Part shown: one piece after another, positions 1 through 9,562 of the stretch
Position numbering within the stretch: the first letter of the stretch is position 1
Layout of the letters: every line of letters starts with the position of its first letter
Assembly (NCBI GenBank): GCA_032717465.1
Contig: CM064658.1
Coordinates: forward strand, 4,578,501-4,642,500
Length of the DNA: 64,000 nt
Reading direction: 5' to 3'
DNA from: Coenobita brevimanus
Taxonomy: Eukaryota; Arthropoda; Malacostraca; Decapoda; Coenobitidae
The notes under the pieces: generated by a model
Databases searched by the model: none
What the model was told of the DNA's origin: nothing
Seen by the model: the letters and a program-made list of their open reading frames with translations, nothing else
Translations under genes and position numbers: made by a program

Positions 1-1583
1 TTGTCCGTATACAGGACATGATTCTCGCCAAAGTACTTTTCCAAAAGCACTTTCACCACAGAACCAGAGAATCCAAGGGGGTCAGTCTTGTCCAAATCGA
101 CATTGCTGGCAGTGTAAATGACGAAGTCTAAGATGAACCCCGTCTTGCAGTCGCATAGCACGAAAAACTTGATTCCAAAGCGGTGCCGTTTGCTTGGAAT
201 GTACTGCACAAACCGAAGACGGCTCCTGAACAAAACCAAGGACTCGTCAATCACCACTTTCTTGAAAGGGCGCAGGAACCTCGTAAACTTATCCTTGATC
301 AAGTTCAGGATTCCCCTCACTTTCCATAATGGGTCAGTTTGGGAAGGCTCATCATTGTTCGCGAAGTGAAGGTAAGTCATGAGCTGCCTAAAACGATCGC
401 GGCTCATGTATTTATTGAAAATTGGTGTCGGGCAAAGATCGTCGGAACTCCAGTATTCTTCCAGCTTGTGTTTCCAATTATGGGGCATCAATAACATCAA
501 CCCAATAAATACAAAAAGTTCCCTGATCGTTAGAGGCACCCATGCTGCCATCCGCGACGTGGATGGCGTGGCCGCCTCACCTTCTCCTTCGCGAACTGCA
601 GCAGATTGCCCCTCGTACCTGTTTGTCTCGGTACAAATCTGCTCCATTACCTCGTTGTCTAGGAAGGCCAACAGGTAGTCCAAGCATTCACCATCCTCGT
701 CGACAGGGAAGTCAGCCTGAACTCCACACCCACTGTCATCAAAGGGCAGATCCTCCGGCACAAAATCTGATCCCTCTGACCACACGAAGGCATCAAGAGT
801 GCCCTGCCTAGGCTGGGAGGTGCTGGGGGCGGCGGGGGGTGAGGCAGGTCGTGTGGGAGTGGGTGAGGCAGGCGGTGAGACAGTACGTGAGGCAGAGGCT
901 ATCCTAGGTCGTGTTGGTGTAGTGGTGGTGGTGGGGACTTTATCTGAGGGTTCAAGGTCACTCGCGGTGGCGTGACTGCCGAGTTGCCTAGTGCGAGTTT
1001 CCTTATGAGCTAGCCTTACACTAGGGGACAAAGTTCTAGCTCTACCAACACGAACACTTGGCCTACGAAAACCTCTAGTACGTAAAGTAGAACGTCTACT
1101 TCCCTTTCAAGGTGGTGAAGGCGACTCAGACGACTCAGGAGACAGGTCAGCAGAAGAGGAGGACGAGAGAATGGGGCTGGGAGTACGTGGCGGGCTGGCG
1201 ATGGCGTGAAGTGGCGTAGGGGACAATGGCAGTGAGCTTGGGTCACCACTCCTTTTTCTCTTTGCCCCCTTCCCATATTCAAGGCCCCTTCTCACAGGAG
1301 CCTTCCCTGCTGAGGTGCTAGGCACTGACACACTCACTTCAGGCACAGAAACAGTCACTTCTGGCCCAGACTCTGCACTTGATTGCGTATCAGACTCTGC
1401 CAGGCTTGACCACACACCAACGTCACTCCCATAGTCCATCGAGGCTTTCAATAGTTCACTGGCTATTGCAGAGTCACTCAGGCCCTTAGTAGTTCCTGGT
1501 AAGGTTTTGAAGGGGGCTGAGGTCACAAAACCCTTTTTCGGAGGGCTGGAAGGCACAGACTCGGAAGAGCTCGAGTTGGACAT
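1..1583 (-). pseudogene. piggyBac-type transposase, partial, one in-frame stop
   Basis: This is a DDE transposase of the piggyBac (PGBD, DDE_Tnp_1_7) family, a cut-and-paste enzyme that inserts at TTAA. The minus-strand frame is open from an ATG at 1583 to the window edge except for one TGA at 1109-1107 (codon 159). The first ~240 codons are Ser/Pro/Thr-rich and look disordered. The core follows, with TIRELFVFIGLMLLMP, then IFNKYMSRDRFRQLMTYLHF, then RPFKKVVIDESLV with the first catalytic Asp at 248-246. LYTD, with the second Asp at 5-3, ends the window. The third Asp and the Cys-rich C-terminus lie outside. The TGA stands before AAG and could come from CGA by CpG decay. Apart from that stop, the ~527 codons visible have no frameshift, so the copy looks young. 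Family identity is very secure; whether it is inactive depends on the stop being real. Confidence 0.92.
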
Positions 1584-1961
1584 GGTGTCACCGTGGGAGA
1601 TTCGCGTGGACTGACGCTAATCAGGGGCAAACTGCACGAAAAAATCACAGTGTGACAACTGGGGAAACAAGCGTTTCCCAATAGCAGAAAGTGCTTGCGA
1701 GATGACGGCGCAGATTGACACGTATGAGCCGTCCGCGCATTGCCATATCGCACGACGAGGGAGGGCCGCGCATCGGTGCGTGGGTGGGTAAAAAAAATGA
1801 TACTTGGCAACAACCGAGGTCAGTAGTACAAAGGTCAAGTGTGCTAAACGTAGCTCACGGGTGGCGGTACTGATAGACAATACCAGCTGGAGCCTGCTTG
1901 CCCGCGGTTATTCAAAATTAACTCAAATCGCAAACGCGATGATCCGCGTTTTAGGGGTTAA
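1584..1961 (-). mobile_element. piggyBac 5' noncoding part and TTAA terminus
   Basis: Read on the minus strand, this is the stretch upstream of the transposase ATG. It ends at 1961 with TTAA followed by CCCC, as expected for a piggyBac end. Just inside is a perfect 7-bp inverted repeat, AAACGCG (1932-1938) and CGCGTTT (1945-1951), around a 6-base spacer, which could be a transposase binding site. The matching terminus lies beyond the window start, so the inverted repeat at the element ends cannot be compared. Confidence 0.5.
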
Positions 1962-2145
1962 ACAGTATATTATTCAAGCTATTCCTATACCGGTAAGTTC
2001 TCACTCAGAGTATGAGGTTTTAAAAGTGGTGATAGACATTCCCTTCATTAACCCCCCCCCCTTTTTTTTAAGCTGACAAATATCCCTGACTCCCTTCCAC
2101 TGAGTTAATGGCCAAGTGTAATTAGACTGGAGGGCAGACAATAAT

Positions 2146-2166
2146 CCTTTCACCTTAAATTGGCCC

Positions 2167-2199
<33 letters not shown>

Positions 2200-2354
2200 C
2201 CCTCAAGAAGCCAAGTGGCAGAGTAAGACAATACTGTGGCTCTACATCCTCTTCATAGCACTTCTTCATGACTAACATTCTAGAATTATTCTCTTGCTAA
2301 GACTCAGTATGCGTGATGGAGTGGTGGCAATTTTAGGCCGAGTTAGAGTATTAC
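2146..2354 (+). mobile_element. MITE family M, copy 1
   Basis: About 210 bp with inverted ends of the type CTTTCACCTTAACTTGGCCC and its mirror GGCCAAGTTAGAGTAAAAG. The interior shares CATAGCACTTCTTC with the other copies. A poly-T run (2169-2199) has expanded inside this copy. Other copies lie at 14141, 21441, 37698, 47899, 51112 and 51331. Confidence 0.6.
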
Positions 2355-2489
2355 TACCTCATAACTAGGACTCACTAAATTTAATGAAACTGCACTACAA
2401 CTTTGTATCCAAGTAAAAGTGGCCTAGTTCAGTGATGCAAAATTATAATACAGTATATAAGACATCTCTACAATGAAAAGTTTAATCTT

Positions 2490-2945
2490 TTCACCATGAG
2501 AGAATGGATAATGAGCAACTGGTGAAAAAGATATCTAGATCTGATGTGAGAGGTGTAAGGCTGAGAGGGAGACCACGAATAGGATGGATGGACAGTGTGA
2601 ATAAAGCGCTGGATGCGAGAGGAATGTCTGTTGAGCAAGGAAGAGTGGCTGTGCTTGACAGAAATAAATGGAGAGAAATTGTGAATGAATAAATGATGAC
2701 GCAGCCCTGAGGGGATATTCTCCCGCACTTGGTCTGATCAGCTAGTCAGGTCAGGTGTGAGTAAGGGGATGGGTCTATTATGATGTGGCAGGGGTAAACC
2801 AGCTCTGCTGTCGGGCCCTGCAGCGGATGTCAATGATTGCACTGCGCAGTTGACCCTTGTGTGGTGTGGTGCGGTGAGGATCTGTCCCTTCTCCCCTTTG
2901 GGGCTAAGATGCGAATGACTGTTTGAATGAATGAGTAAATGAGGA
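2490..2945 (+). pseudogene. LINE 3' end: RT C-terminal fragment and 3' UTR
   Basis: An open frame from about 2495 to 2692 encodes the end of a non-LTR retrotransposon ORF2. It has RMDNEQLVKKI, then RGRPRIGWMDSVNKAL, then RNKWREIVNE and a stop. This matches the usual LINE C-terminus (GRPR.RW.D.V...L..RG......A.DR..WR). About 250 bp of 3' UTR follow, ending in a short GAAT-type simple repeat. The copy is 5'-truncated close to the C-terminus, as is typical of target-primed insertions. Clade not determined. Confidence 0.7.
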
Positions 2946-3025
2946 GTGTGTCGTCCTGTCTCGGCTACCTCCCTTTCCTTGGGGGAAGCAGCCTAGGTAT
3001 ATATAGACAGATAGATAAGAGATTC
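2946..3025 (+). repeat. Short retroelement 3' tail with (GATA)n
   Basis: A short segment containing CTTTCCTTGGGGGAAGCAGC runs into a GATA simple repeat. It looks like the extreme 3' end of a second retroelement placed directly after the LINE end before it. Confidence 0.35.
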
Positions 3026-3058
3026 CTGTGAGATGAATAAAATCATCTGGAGGTAGCA

Positions 3059-3836
3059 TTAACCCTCCACGTCCCGTTGACATAAATAAACGTCCACACG
3101 TTTTGTCACTGCCAATCCCACTGACATACATAAATGCGAATCAATTGCAAGGTCCCTAAATTTGCACAATTTTCAATTTTTGCGGGTGATTTTTGGTACG
3201 TATACACAGGACACCTTCCTCTACAAGATGCCAGGCAGGGACAATGCCTTACCCAGCATGACCTCCCCCCCCCCACACGCCCCTGTCTCGGCAATTCACC
3301 TGTTACCAGAGACCTGGCCAGTAAAGACATGTCATGCCACGGTACGAAATTCAGGGCCAGTGTGATTCCCCAATCGATAACAATGTGGAGGACAAACTTT
3401 ACATAGCATCAGAGGAAGAAACAGTCAAAAATGATGATCAGGTAATGTCACCAAAAAAGGTCAGGTATGTTGATGTGTTTGGTGAGTGAAACAATGCTTA
3501 TATTGCCTATATTACTGCGTGAAAACCAATATACTCTCGTACTACATATACATTCGTACCAAATAAATAAATAAATACCGTTTATGAGTCGTGTGGAATG
3601 GTTACCCTCCCATAGAACTCATTTTCTTTGGAGCCAGCCTGATAGAAAACACAGTAAGGTGAGGAGGTACTGCTACCTGTATCGAGTACTTTAAACCTCA
3701 GGTGAGCGATTTCTCTATGAATTTTTGATGTTCCTCACCAAAAGTGGAGGTTTGAGCCAAAAAAAAAAAAATTCCAAAAATGGTCAGGATTGGGGGGAGT
3801 CAGTGCTAGAAAAGTGGTCAGGATGGGGCGGGTTAA
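3059..3836. mobile_element. TTAA-bounded, piggyBac-like non-autonomous element
   Basis: The segment starts TTAACCC (3059) and ends GGGTTAA (3836). The inner ends are imperfect inverted repeats (CCCTCCACGTCCCGTTGAC against CCCGCCCCATCCTGACC read from the other side). TTAA duplications and CCC/GGG ends are the piggyBac signature. No transposase domain was recognised inside; the interior has only short open frames. The left end sits inside a fragment of the palindromic family P MITE (3030-3058). Confidence 0.4.
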
Positions 3837-4271
3837 AAGGAAAATCCATCTCACTATTTTCACAGGCTGGAAGCTAAACAGTGTCAATACCAGCAAATTG
3901 CTTCCCACCAGCTGCTGGAAACTACTGAGGAAAAGGAAATTTGATGTGTAATAAGATCTGTAGTGCGAGTCTCAGCCTGGATTCTGACTATATGTACTTG
4001 TGGGCGAATATTTCCTGCCAGAGTGACAATTGCGTGTCTAGTTACCAAACTCAGAGCCATTTTTTTACTTTTAAGGTAATATAACCCAGGGACAATGGCA
4101 CTCACACATTACTACCATTACAAGCAGCCTTGTGCAGACAATAGATGGTACCCAATAAATCTGAGTGATGCCCTTTTTTAGTCTGTTCCTGAAGTTACAA
4201 TACAATGTTACTCAACTTATGAAACAGCATACTGATGGATTAAGCCTTAATCTAACCCCTCATTTGAAGAA
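3837..4271. other. Unassigned AT-rich intergenic DNA
   Basis: No gene, repeat family or splice-bounded coding stretch was recognised here on either strand. Confidence 0.5.
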
Positions 4272-5161
4272 TACAGTGAATCCTCGAAATACAAAAGGGA
4301 TAGGGACCAAAAAAAAAAACTCGTAATCCGAAATTTCGTACATCGGAACGATTTTCCCCATTGAAAAATACATATAAAGGGGGGGATGCATTCCAGGACC
4401 CCATTGGACCCCCTACTAAAACTTTACCCCTCCTATTTAGAAGTATGCAATACACATATACAGTACTATACTATTGTACAGACAAAAAAATAAAACATAC
4501 AACTATTTACTGTAGTATTAGTACAATGTCCAGTTAAATATGGTATGAGCTGAAGCTGGAGACTAGTGTCATTGATATGGGGCTAAGTCCATGCGAAAGC
4601 TGTGGGTCCTCGTGGCTTGGCAGGCGGCTGAAGATGAAGAGAAGACGGTGGCCATCTTCTTGTACATTTCCTTTTTCTTCATCATAGTCCCAACAGTTGA
4701 TGGTGCAAGGCTTAAAGCTCGCCCAATCTCCGAGACTCCCTACCCTCCATGTGGCATCTTATTATTTCCAATTTCCTCTCCAGAGTGAGAGTACGACGCT
4801 GTTTCTTCTTTGCACCTGGTTCCCCAGATGCTGGAGATGATGCAGCGTGCTTGGGAGGCATGGTAAATGAAGAACAGCAAAAAACAGCTTAACGTACAGT
4901 GAAGCCGAGAGGAGTGGATGGACGTGACTCGACTGGGAAGCATGCAAGTGTGTTTACCAGAGATGGGTTAGTTCGTTTTCTTGCCACAAGCAAGCGCGGC
5001 GCTGTGCAGCACGCCCATTTTGAATTTTTCGTATTTCCTCTCGTATCATTTTTCGTATAATCAAGACATACTTTCGTATTGTGGAATTTATCCTACATTT
5101 ATCCCTTTCGAACCATCAGAAATTCGTACTTTGAGTTTTCGTATTTCAAGGACTCACTGAA
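4272..5161 (-). mobile_element. Tigger/pogo-like DNA transposon, internally deleted
   Basis: Inverted ends: CAGTGAATCCTCGAAATAC at 4274 and, at 5159 read on the minus strand, CAGTGAGTCCTTGAAATAC. TA flanks the left end; the right flank has decayed to AA. CAG ends with TA duplication are typical of Tc1/mariner and pogo elements. The interior keeps the N-terminal DNA-binding part of a Tigger transposase on the minus strand (next entry) but not the DDE domain. At about 890 bp it is a deletion derivative of a much longer autonomous element. Confidence 0.75.
4573..4861 (-). pseudogene. Tigger transposase N-terminus (CENP-B-type HTH), frameshifted
   Basis: From an ATG at 4861 the minus strand reads MPPKHAASSPASGEPGAKKK, then RTLTLERKLEIIRCHMEG. 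This is the lysine-rich leader and first helices of the CENP-B/pogo helix-turn-helix. The frame ends at a TAA (4714-4712). A one-base shift restores EIGRALSLAPSTVGTMMKKK, the rest of the HTH, which then ends about 4573. The DDE catalytic domain is absent, so this is a dead remnant. Confidence 0.75.
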
Positions 5162-8070
5162 CTGTACTGTATGTAAGCTGAATCAAACACTGTATTCTGA
5201 AGGAACACTTCATAAACTAGAATTACATCAGAGTGAGGTTTGAGAGGGGCCCCTTCACACATTAGTACTGATATAACTGGGTAGCTGTGGGTATCCATTT
5301 TCATAATCTGAACCCGGGGTCATTACAATTCCCCCTAACGAATATTTTAAAAAAAATAAATAAAAAAATTGTGGCTATATTCGTTAACCTTTCTCACCAA
5401 ATTTGCAATACAGGCATATCTTGGACTTATTGTACACTAGAGTAATTACATCAGGTTAGGTTAGTCTTAGCCTACATATTGTTAAACATTAAAACAAGTT
5501 CATTTACTGAAGAGTAAAATATGATTCATTCAATTTTATGAGGGAAAAAGCAAATGGTCAGAAAACAAAATCATGTCAGAGATTTCTATAAACTTAACTC
5601 TGGCATCACTGACTCTAATGATAATCATACCAGGTACCGTAATAAATTTAATCAAAATTAACCTTAATTACTGGTAACTCCACCCTTTTCACAAACTGAC
5701 TAACCATCTCATGAAATGATTAATTTCACAATCTGCCTATGACATACATGTAACACAGTATATGTCGGTTTGCCTTCACTACAGTAACAGCTACCATGAA
5801 CTACACAATCCAATTAATGATTAACTTACATGACTCAGCTAAACAGTCTGACATTAATGGAAATATTGAAAATACTAGTATCTCAATCTGAGTGTACAGT
5901 TACCACATCAACACACTCAGGCTCTTAGCTAAATAAAATCATCTGTCATTAGCTGGAATAAAATACTGGAGCTGTCTAACCATGAGATCATTAAAGTAAG
6001 AATCAAAGAAAATCAAACTGATCTGTAACAAGTTACGTGTTAAGACTTGTTGATCCTGTAAAAAAATAACTAGCCAAACTCATTACCCTACTTGGAAATG
6101 AAAGGACGTGCTATATCACTGATCAAACTCATTTCACCATTAAGATTACCTTCCTAGAGAATGAAATGAGACTGCAACACAAAACAAAGATCACCATCCA
6201 AACTCATCACTTGTGTTATAACTCCCATGCCGCCAAATGAATGGCCATACCGGTACCAACTTAACCCACTTCAACTCAAGGATGTCTTTCCTTTATTCAT
6301 TTTTATTTTTTTCCTATTTTCAGAATATTTTCTTCTGTTACAGGAAACAACCTTCAAGTACAAAAAATCTCAGATTATATAAAATCATCTGGATGAGGCA
6401 GTAAATCATCACCATTGAGAAGGGGGTCAATCTCCACACACACCCAGATGGAAAAATACGGTATATCACACAGCTACAGCCACACACATTAATAACCCTC
6501 ACATACCATCATGTATACATTGATGAATGCATCCTGACCTTCCTCTCATTACCAGTCAACATTGGCTAGAGGGGGAACACATGAGGGTATTCCTTGCGCA
6601 GTACTGTAATGACTTGTAAGTCTTCAAAGTTACCAAACACGTAACCACCAAATACAAGTGAAATCAGCTGCAAAAACCAAATTCTAAGTCACGGTATGGT
6701 GAAAGGCCAATCCTTGGACAGACTGATATGGAATTTTTCAAGATATGTCCTTTTTTAATGCCGTCAACTTCGACACTTTTGCGAGTGTCATTCCCCATTC
6801 AAACAATAATAATACTGACATGCCTGAATGAGTTAATACCATGTAGCTACATACAGTGTGCTGTAAAATTATTCTTGTTTAAAAAAAAACATTTTGGTCG
6901 GTCTTCTCCCATCCTAAATATTCTGTAACTTATGATGCTGGTGGTGACGGTTATAAACAATCGTGATACATACCTAACAGGACTTCTAATTCTCTAATAG
7001 CAACCCCTTAAGAGCTTTCAATCCAGCTACACTGTATGTTCTTCCTACCAACAACTTTAGTCAATTTCCGACACACTTCCACTACTGAAGGGGTTAATAA
7101 AGGCTACCTGTAACTCCACGCCGAAACCCTCCACTCCAATGATGAATAAAATCCTTACCGGTACGGTAGTTACATATTGAAACTACTACGGTGTCAGAGG
7201 ATTTTTCTCAACTAAATAATAATAATAATAATAGTCTATCAACTGCACATAGGTCATTTAGACAATCTAAGTTTCAATCTTCCTCTAAAAATATGAAACA
7301 ACAGAATTCAAACATCCCAATCCCCTATTCTACTGCTGGGTAAACTGGTCCACGCGACTCGAGTTGACCAGCTCGATTCAAACTTGTGGTCTTCGAGCCC
7401 ACCAGTCTCGAGCTAGAACAAAAGCGTCTCACCTGGTTAGTATTCTACACAAATATTAACACTGGCCTAAATATTCCTGTGTCCCAAATGCAGGGACGGG
7501 TTAGCAATGGCATTTTTTTATTCTTTAGGGGCAGGATCAAGAAACTGAAACACTGAGTGGCCTAAGGAGGTTGCCCGGAAAGCATGACGAACTATATACA
7601 TCACACAAAGATTAGAGTACAAATTATAGTGTCTTCAGCTGCCTATATTCATTTTCCCACATAAATACGATACAACCATCCATGGTTGACTGACGTTCCA
7701 GCAGTTTACACCATGACAAAACTGCAAATGTGGCGCAACACCCCAGGAGTACCCGTTCATCCACCCTTGCTGTTACACAATGCGAACCCCCTATCCTTAC
7801 TACCATTCAGTCACTCACTATCTTCAAAATTTTCACGTATATCAAGCCTGCCCACAAAGCAAATAATTATACATACCCTAGGCCCACGGAGCGAAAGGAC
7901 GCTACCTCCCCCATCGCAGTCGGTGTGGTACTGACGCGTCACCGGCTGTTTGGCTGTTCCTGTCGCCCTTCCTCCTCCCTGGATCACTGCTTTTTCACAT
8001 CAAATATTTTTGTAATAGCAATATCTCAGACGAACTATAATTCAGCACGTTCACTGAAAAGGCCTACGTT
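5162..8070. other. AT-rich DNA without recognised genes
   Basis: About 2.9 kb with no convincing coding sequence on either strand. It holds short simple repeats such as (AAT)n at 7218-7231, and a fragment of family P near 7075-7165 (GAAGGGGTTAATAAAGGCT, GATGAATAAAATCC). The short open frames have no domain signal. Confidence 0.5.
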
Positions 8071-8078
8071 TTCTCGTA

Positions 8079-8189
8079 CTACCAGCGTATTTGAAATGCT
8101 TCTTCCTGCATCAGTTCAATGGCGTCTTCCGTAACCCATCCCTCAAAATAGATGTCGGCTTCCTGTTGCATAATGTACCTCCTACGCAT
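8079..8189 (-). CDS. Possible small exon or ORF, function unknown
   Basis: A 36-residue minus-strand frame starts at an ATG (8189) and ends at TAG (8081-8079). It reads MRRRYIMQQEADIYFEGWVT and then EDAIELMQEEAFQIRW. The composition is protein-like (acidic, amphipathic, balanced) and unlike the surrounding AT-rich filler. A GT just before the stop (CGCTG|GTAGTA) could be a splice donor, so this may be a first exon. No partner exon was found, no family recognised, and chance remains likely. Confidence 0.2.
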   Translation of the reverse strand: MRRRYIMQQEADIYFEGWVTEDAIELMQEEAFQIRW

Positions 8190-8954
8190 GGCATTGCTTT
8201 AACATATTCCTTGTCCCTTACAAAAACTTTAAATTTCATATCCCATAGTCTACAATGAACAATACCACCACCCACCGTATCACCAACTTTACTGTCACTG
8301 ATTGCTAAGACAATCTCTTAGAAAACTAACTTTCCCGGTTCCCCGCTGGCAATAATTGAATGTCTTGCCCAGGGCAAACAGATATTCGTTGGTCAAGCAT
8401 AGATTATCACATGCAGCACGCATTGTAGTGCTACAGTAATACTGGCAAAATATTAAAACAGAACTGCTATGTCCAGATGTGCCTGGAATTTCAATGTAAT
8501 TTTAACTGTAACCCAGGTGGATTCGATCATTATCTTTCAAAATGCTGCCAGTCGCGCTTTCCAGAGCAATGACTGATCACTGACATGCACAACATCACAG
8601 TCCATTTAAGAATACCTAAACATTACCTTATCTGCCAGCCCGGTAGCAGCTGGGTTCAAATCCTGGTGCGGATTTGGCGTGGGAGGCGGACGCTCCCTTT
8701 CGATGGTACAATTATAATGGAAAAAAAAAAAATGTTTTTTACCAAAATGTGCAATAAATGTCGTACATAACAGCTATCACAGTATCCTACTACTTCAATG
8801 TAATGGGAGATCTGATAATAAATTTTGGGGAATTTGGTAAAATCAGCATGATTTCAAACTTGTGGCAGTGCCACTGGGAACCATGTCCCCCTCCTTTCCA
8901 AATGCTTGACCTGACTCTGATGTCCTATGGCCATTCATTAGCCAAGCACAACAT
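8190..8954. other. Unassigned intergenic DNA
   Basis: No coding or repeat signal recognised. A tRNA-like stretch around 8630-8670 (CCCGGTAGCAGCTGGGTTCAAATCCTG, quoted in part) resembles a Pol III B box (GGTTCAAATCC) and could be a decayed SINE head, but no cloverleaf could be drawn. Confidence 0.35.
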
Positions 8955-9265
8955 ATTTCCCAGGTGCTGATGAGGAGCCTGTTTGTGGTGGAACTGTGCA
9001 CCCTAGATGGGACTAGGCAACTGCAACATCCACCCACGAGCCTAACCACCACCTGTTTCCTTCCATCTCACCATGAGGAAGGACCCTGGTCTGCCCCTGG
9101 CAAGGCACTGTCTACTACAAGGGGTGTCGGTTTCCAGTACAGTGTACTACATTGTACTGTACCATACTTGTAGGACGGCCCCAAAGAAGCAATTGCATAC
9201 CTGTGGCTAATAGGTCTGCTTGGCCAGATGGCCAGGGTTAAGCAACACCATCACCATTTTCCCTT
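8955..9265 (+). mobile_element. SINE-like repeat family E, copy 1
   Basis: Shares its whole order of blocks with copies at 50100-50380 (minus) and 59560-59880. The blocks are GATGAGGAGCCTG, CACCCTAGATGGGAC, GAAGGACCCTGGTC, a TGTACTGTACC-type block, then GGTCTGCTTGGCCA and GGTTAAGCAA. The 59.7-kb copy keeps GGTTCGAACC, a perfect Pol III B box, where this one is decayed. Confidence 0.6.
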
Positions 9266-9445
9266 CATTTAGGACTTGACACAAGTCCTTAACCCCTTCA
9301 ATCTGATGATATATTTTGTTACACTGGTTATCCTTCTTTCTGACGATAGAGAACATGGTGAGGAATAATTCTATAACTGGGCAGCAGAGCCACTTAGTTA
9401 ATGCTACCACATTAAGGCATCCCTCTCTAGCTCCTATTCTTGTTT

Positions 9446-9562
9446 TTACCAGATAATTTTATTCAACACATGAAAACCTCTCGTGGGGAAGGGATAAATG
9501 AAGGTGCTATTTAATCTGACTGCTTTGAAGTCTCCTAGGTTGAGATAAAATGTCTGATGGTA
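9446..9562 (+). mobile_element. MITE family P, copy
   Basis: ACCAGATAATTTTATTCAAC at the left and GTTGAGATAAAATGTCTGATGG at the right (in part) are inverted copies of the family end. See the 39588 entry for the best copy. Confidence 0.5.

Noticed and set aside
1107..1583. A separate Ser/Pro-rich small protein
   Set aside because: It is the N-terminal part of the piggyBac transposase frame cut by one TGA; the same frame continues below the stop.
2041..2075. TTAACCCCCCCCCC as a piggyBac terminus
   Set aside because: Homopolymer C and T runs explain it; the GGGGTTAA at 1954-1961 is a better end in the right orientation.
8630..8670. tRNA gene suggested by GGGTTCAAATCCTG
   Set aside because: A B-box-like motif alone; acceptor and D arms cannot be paired, so at most a decayed SINE head.
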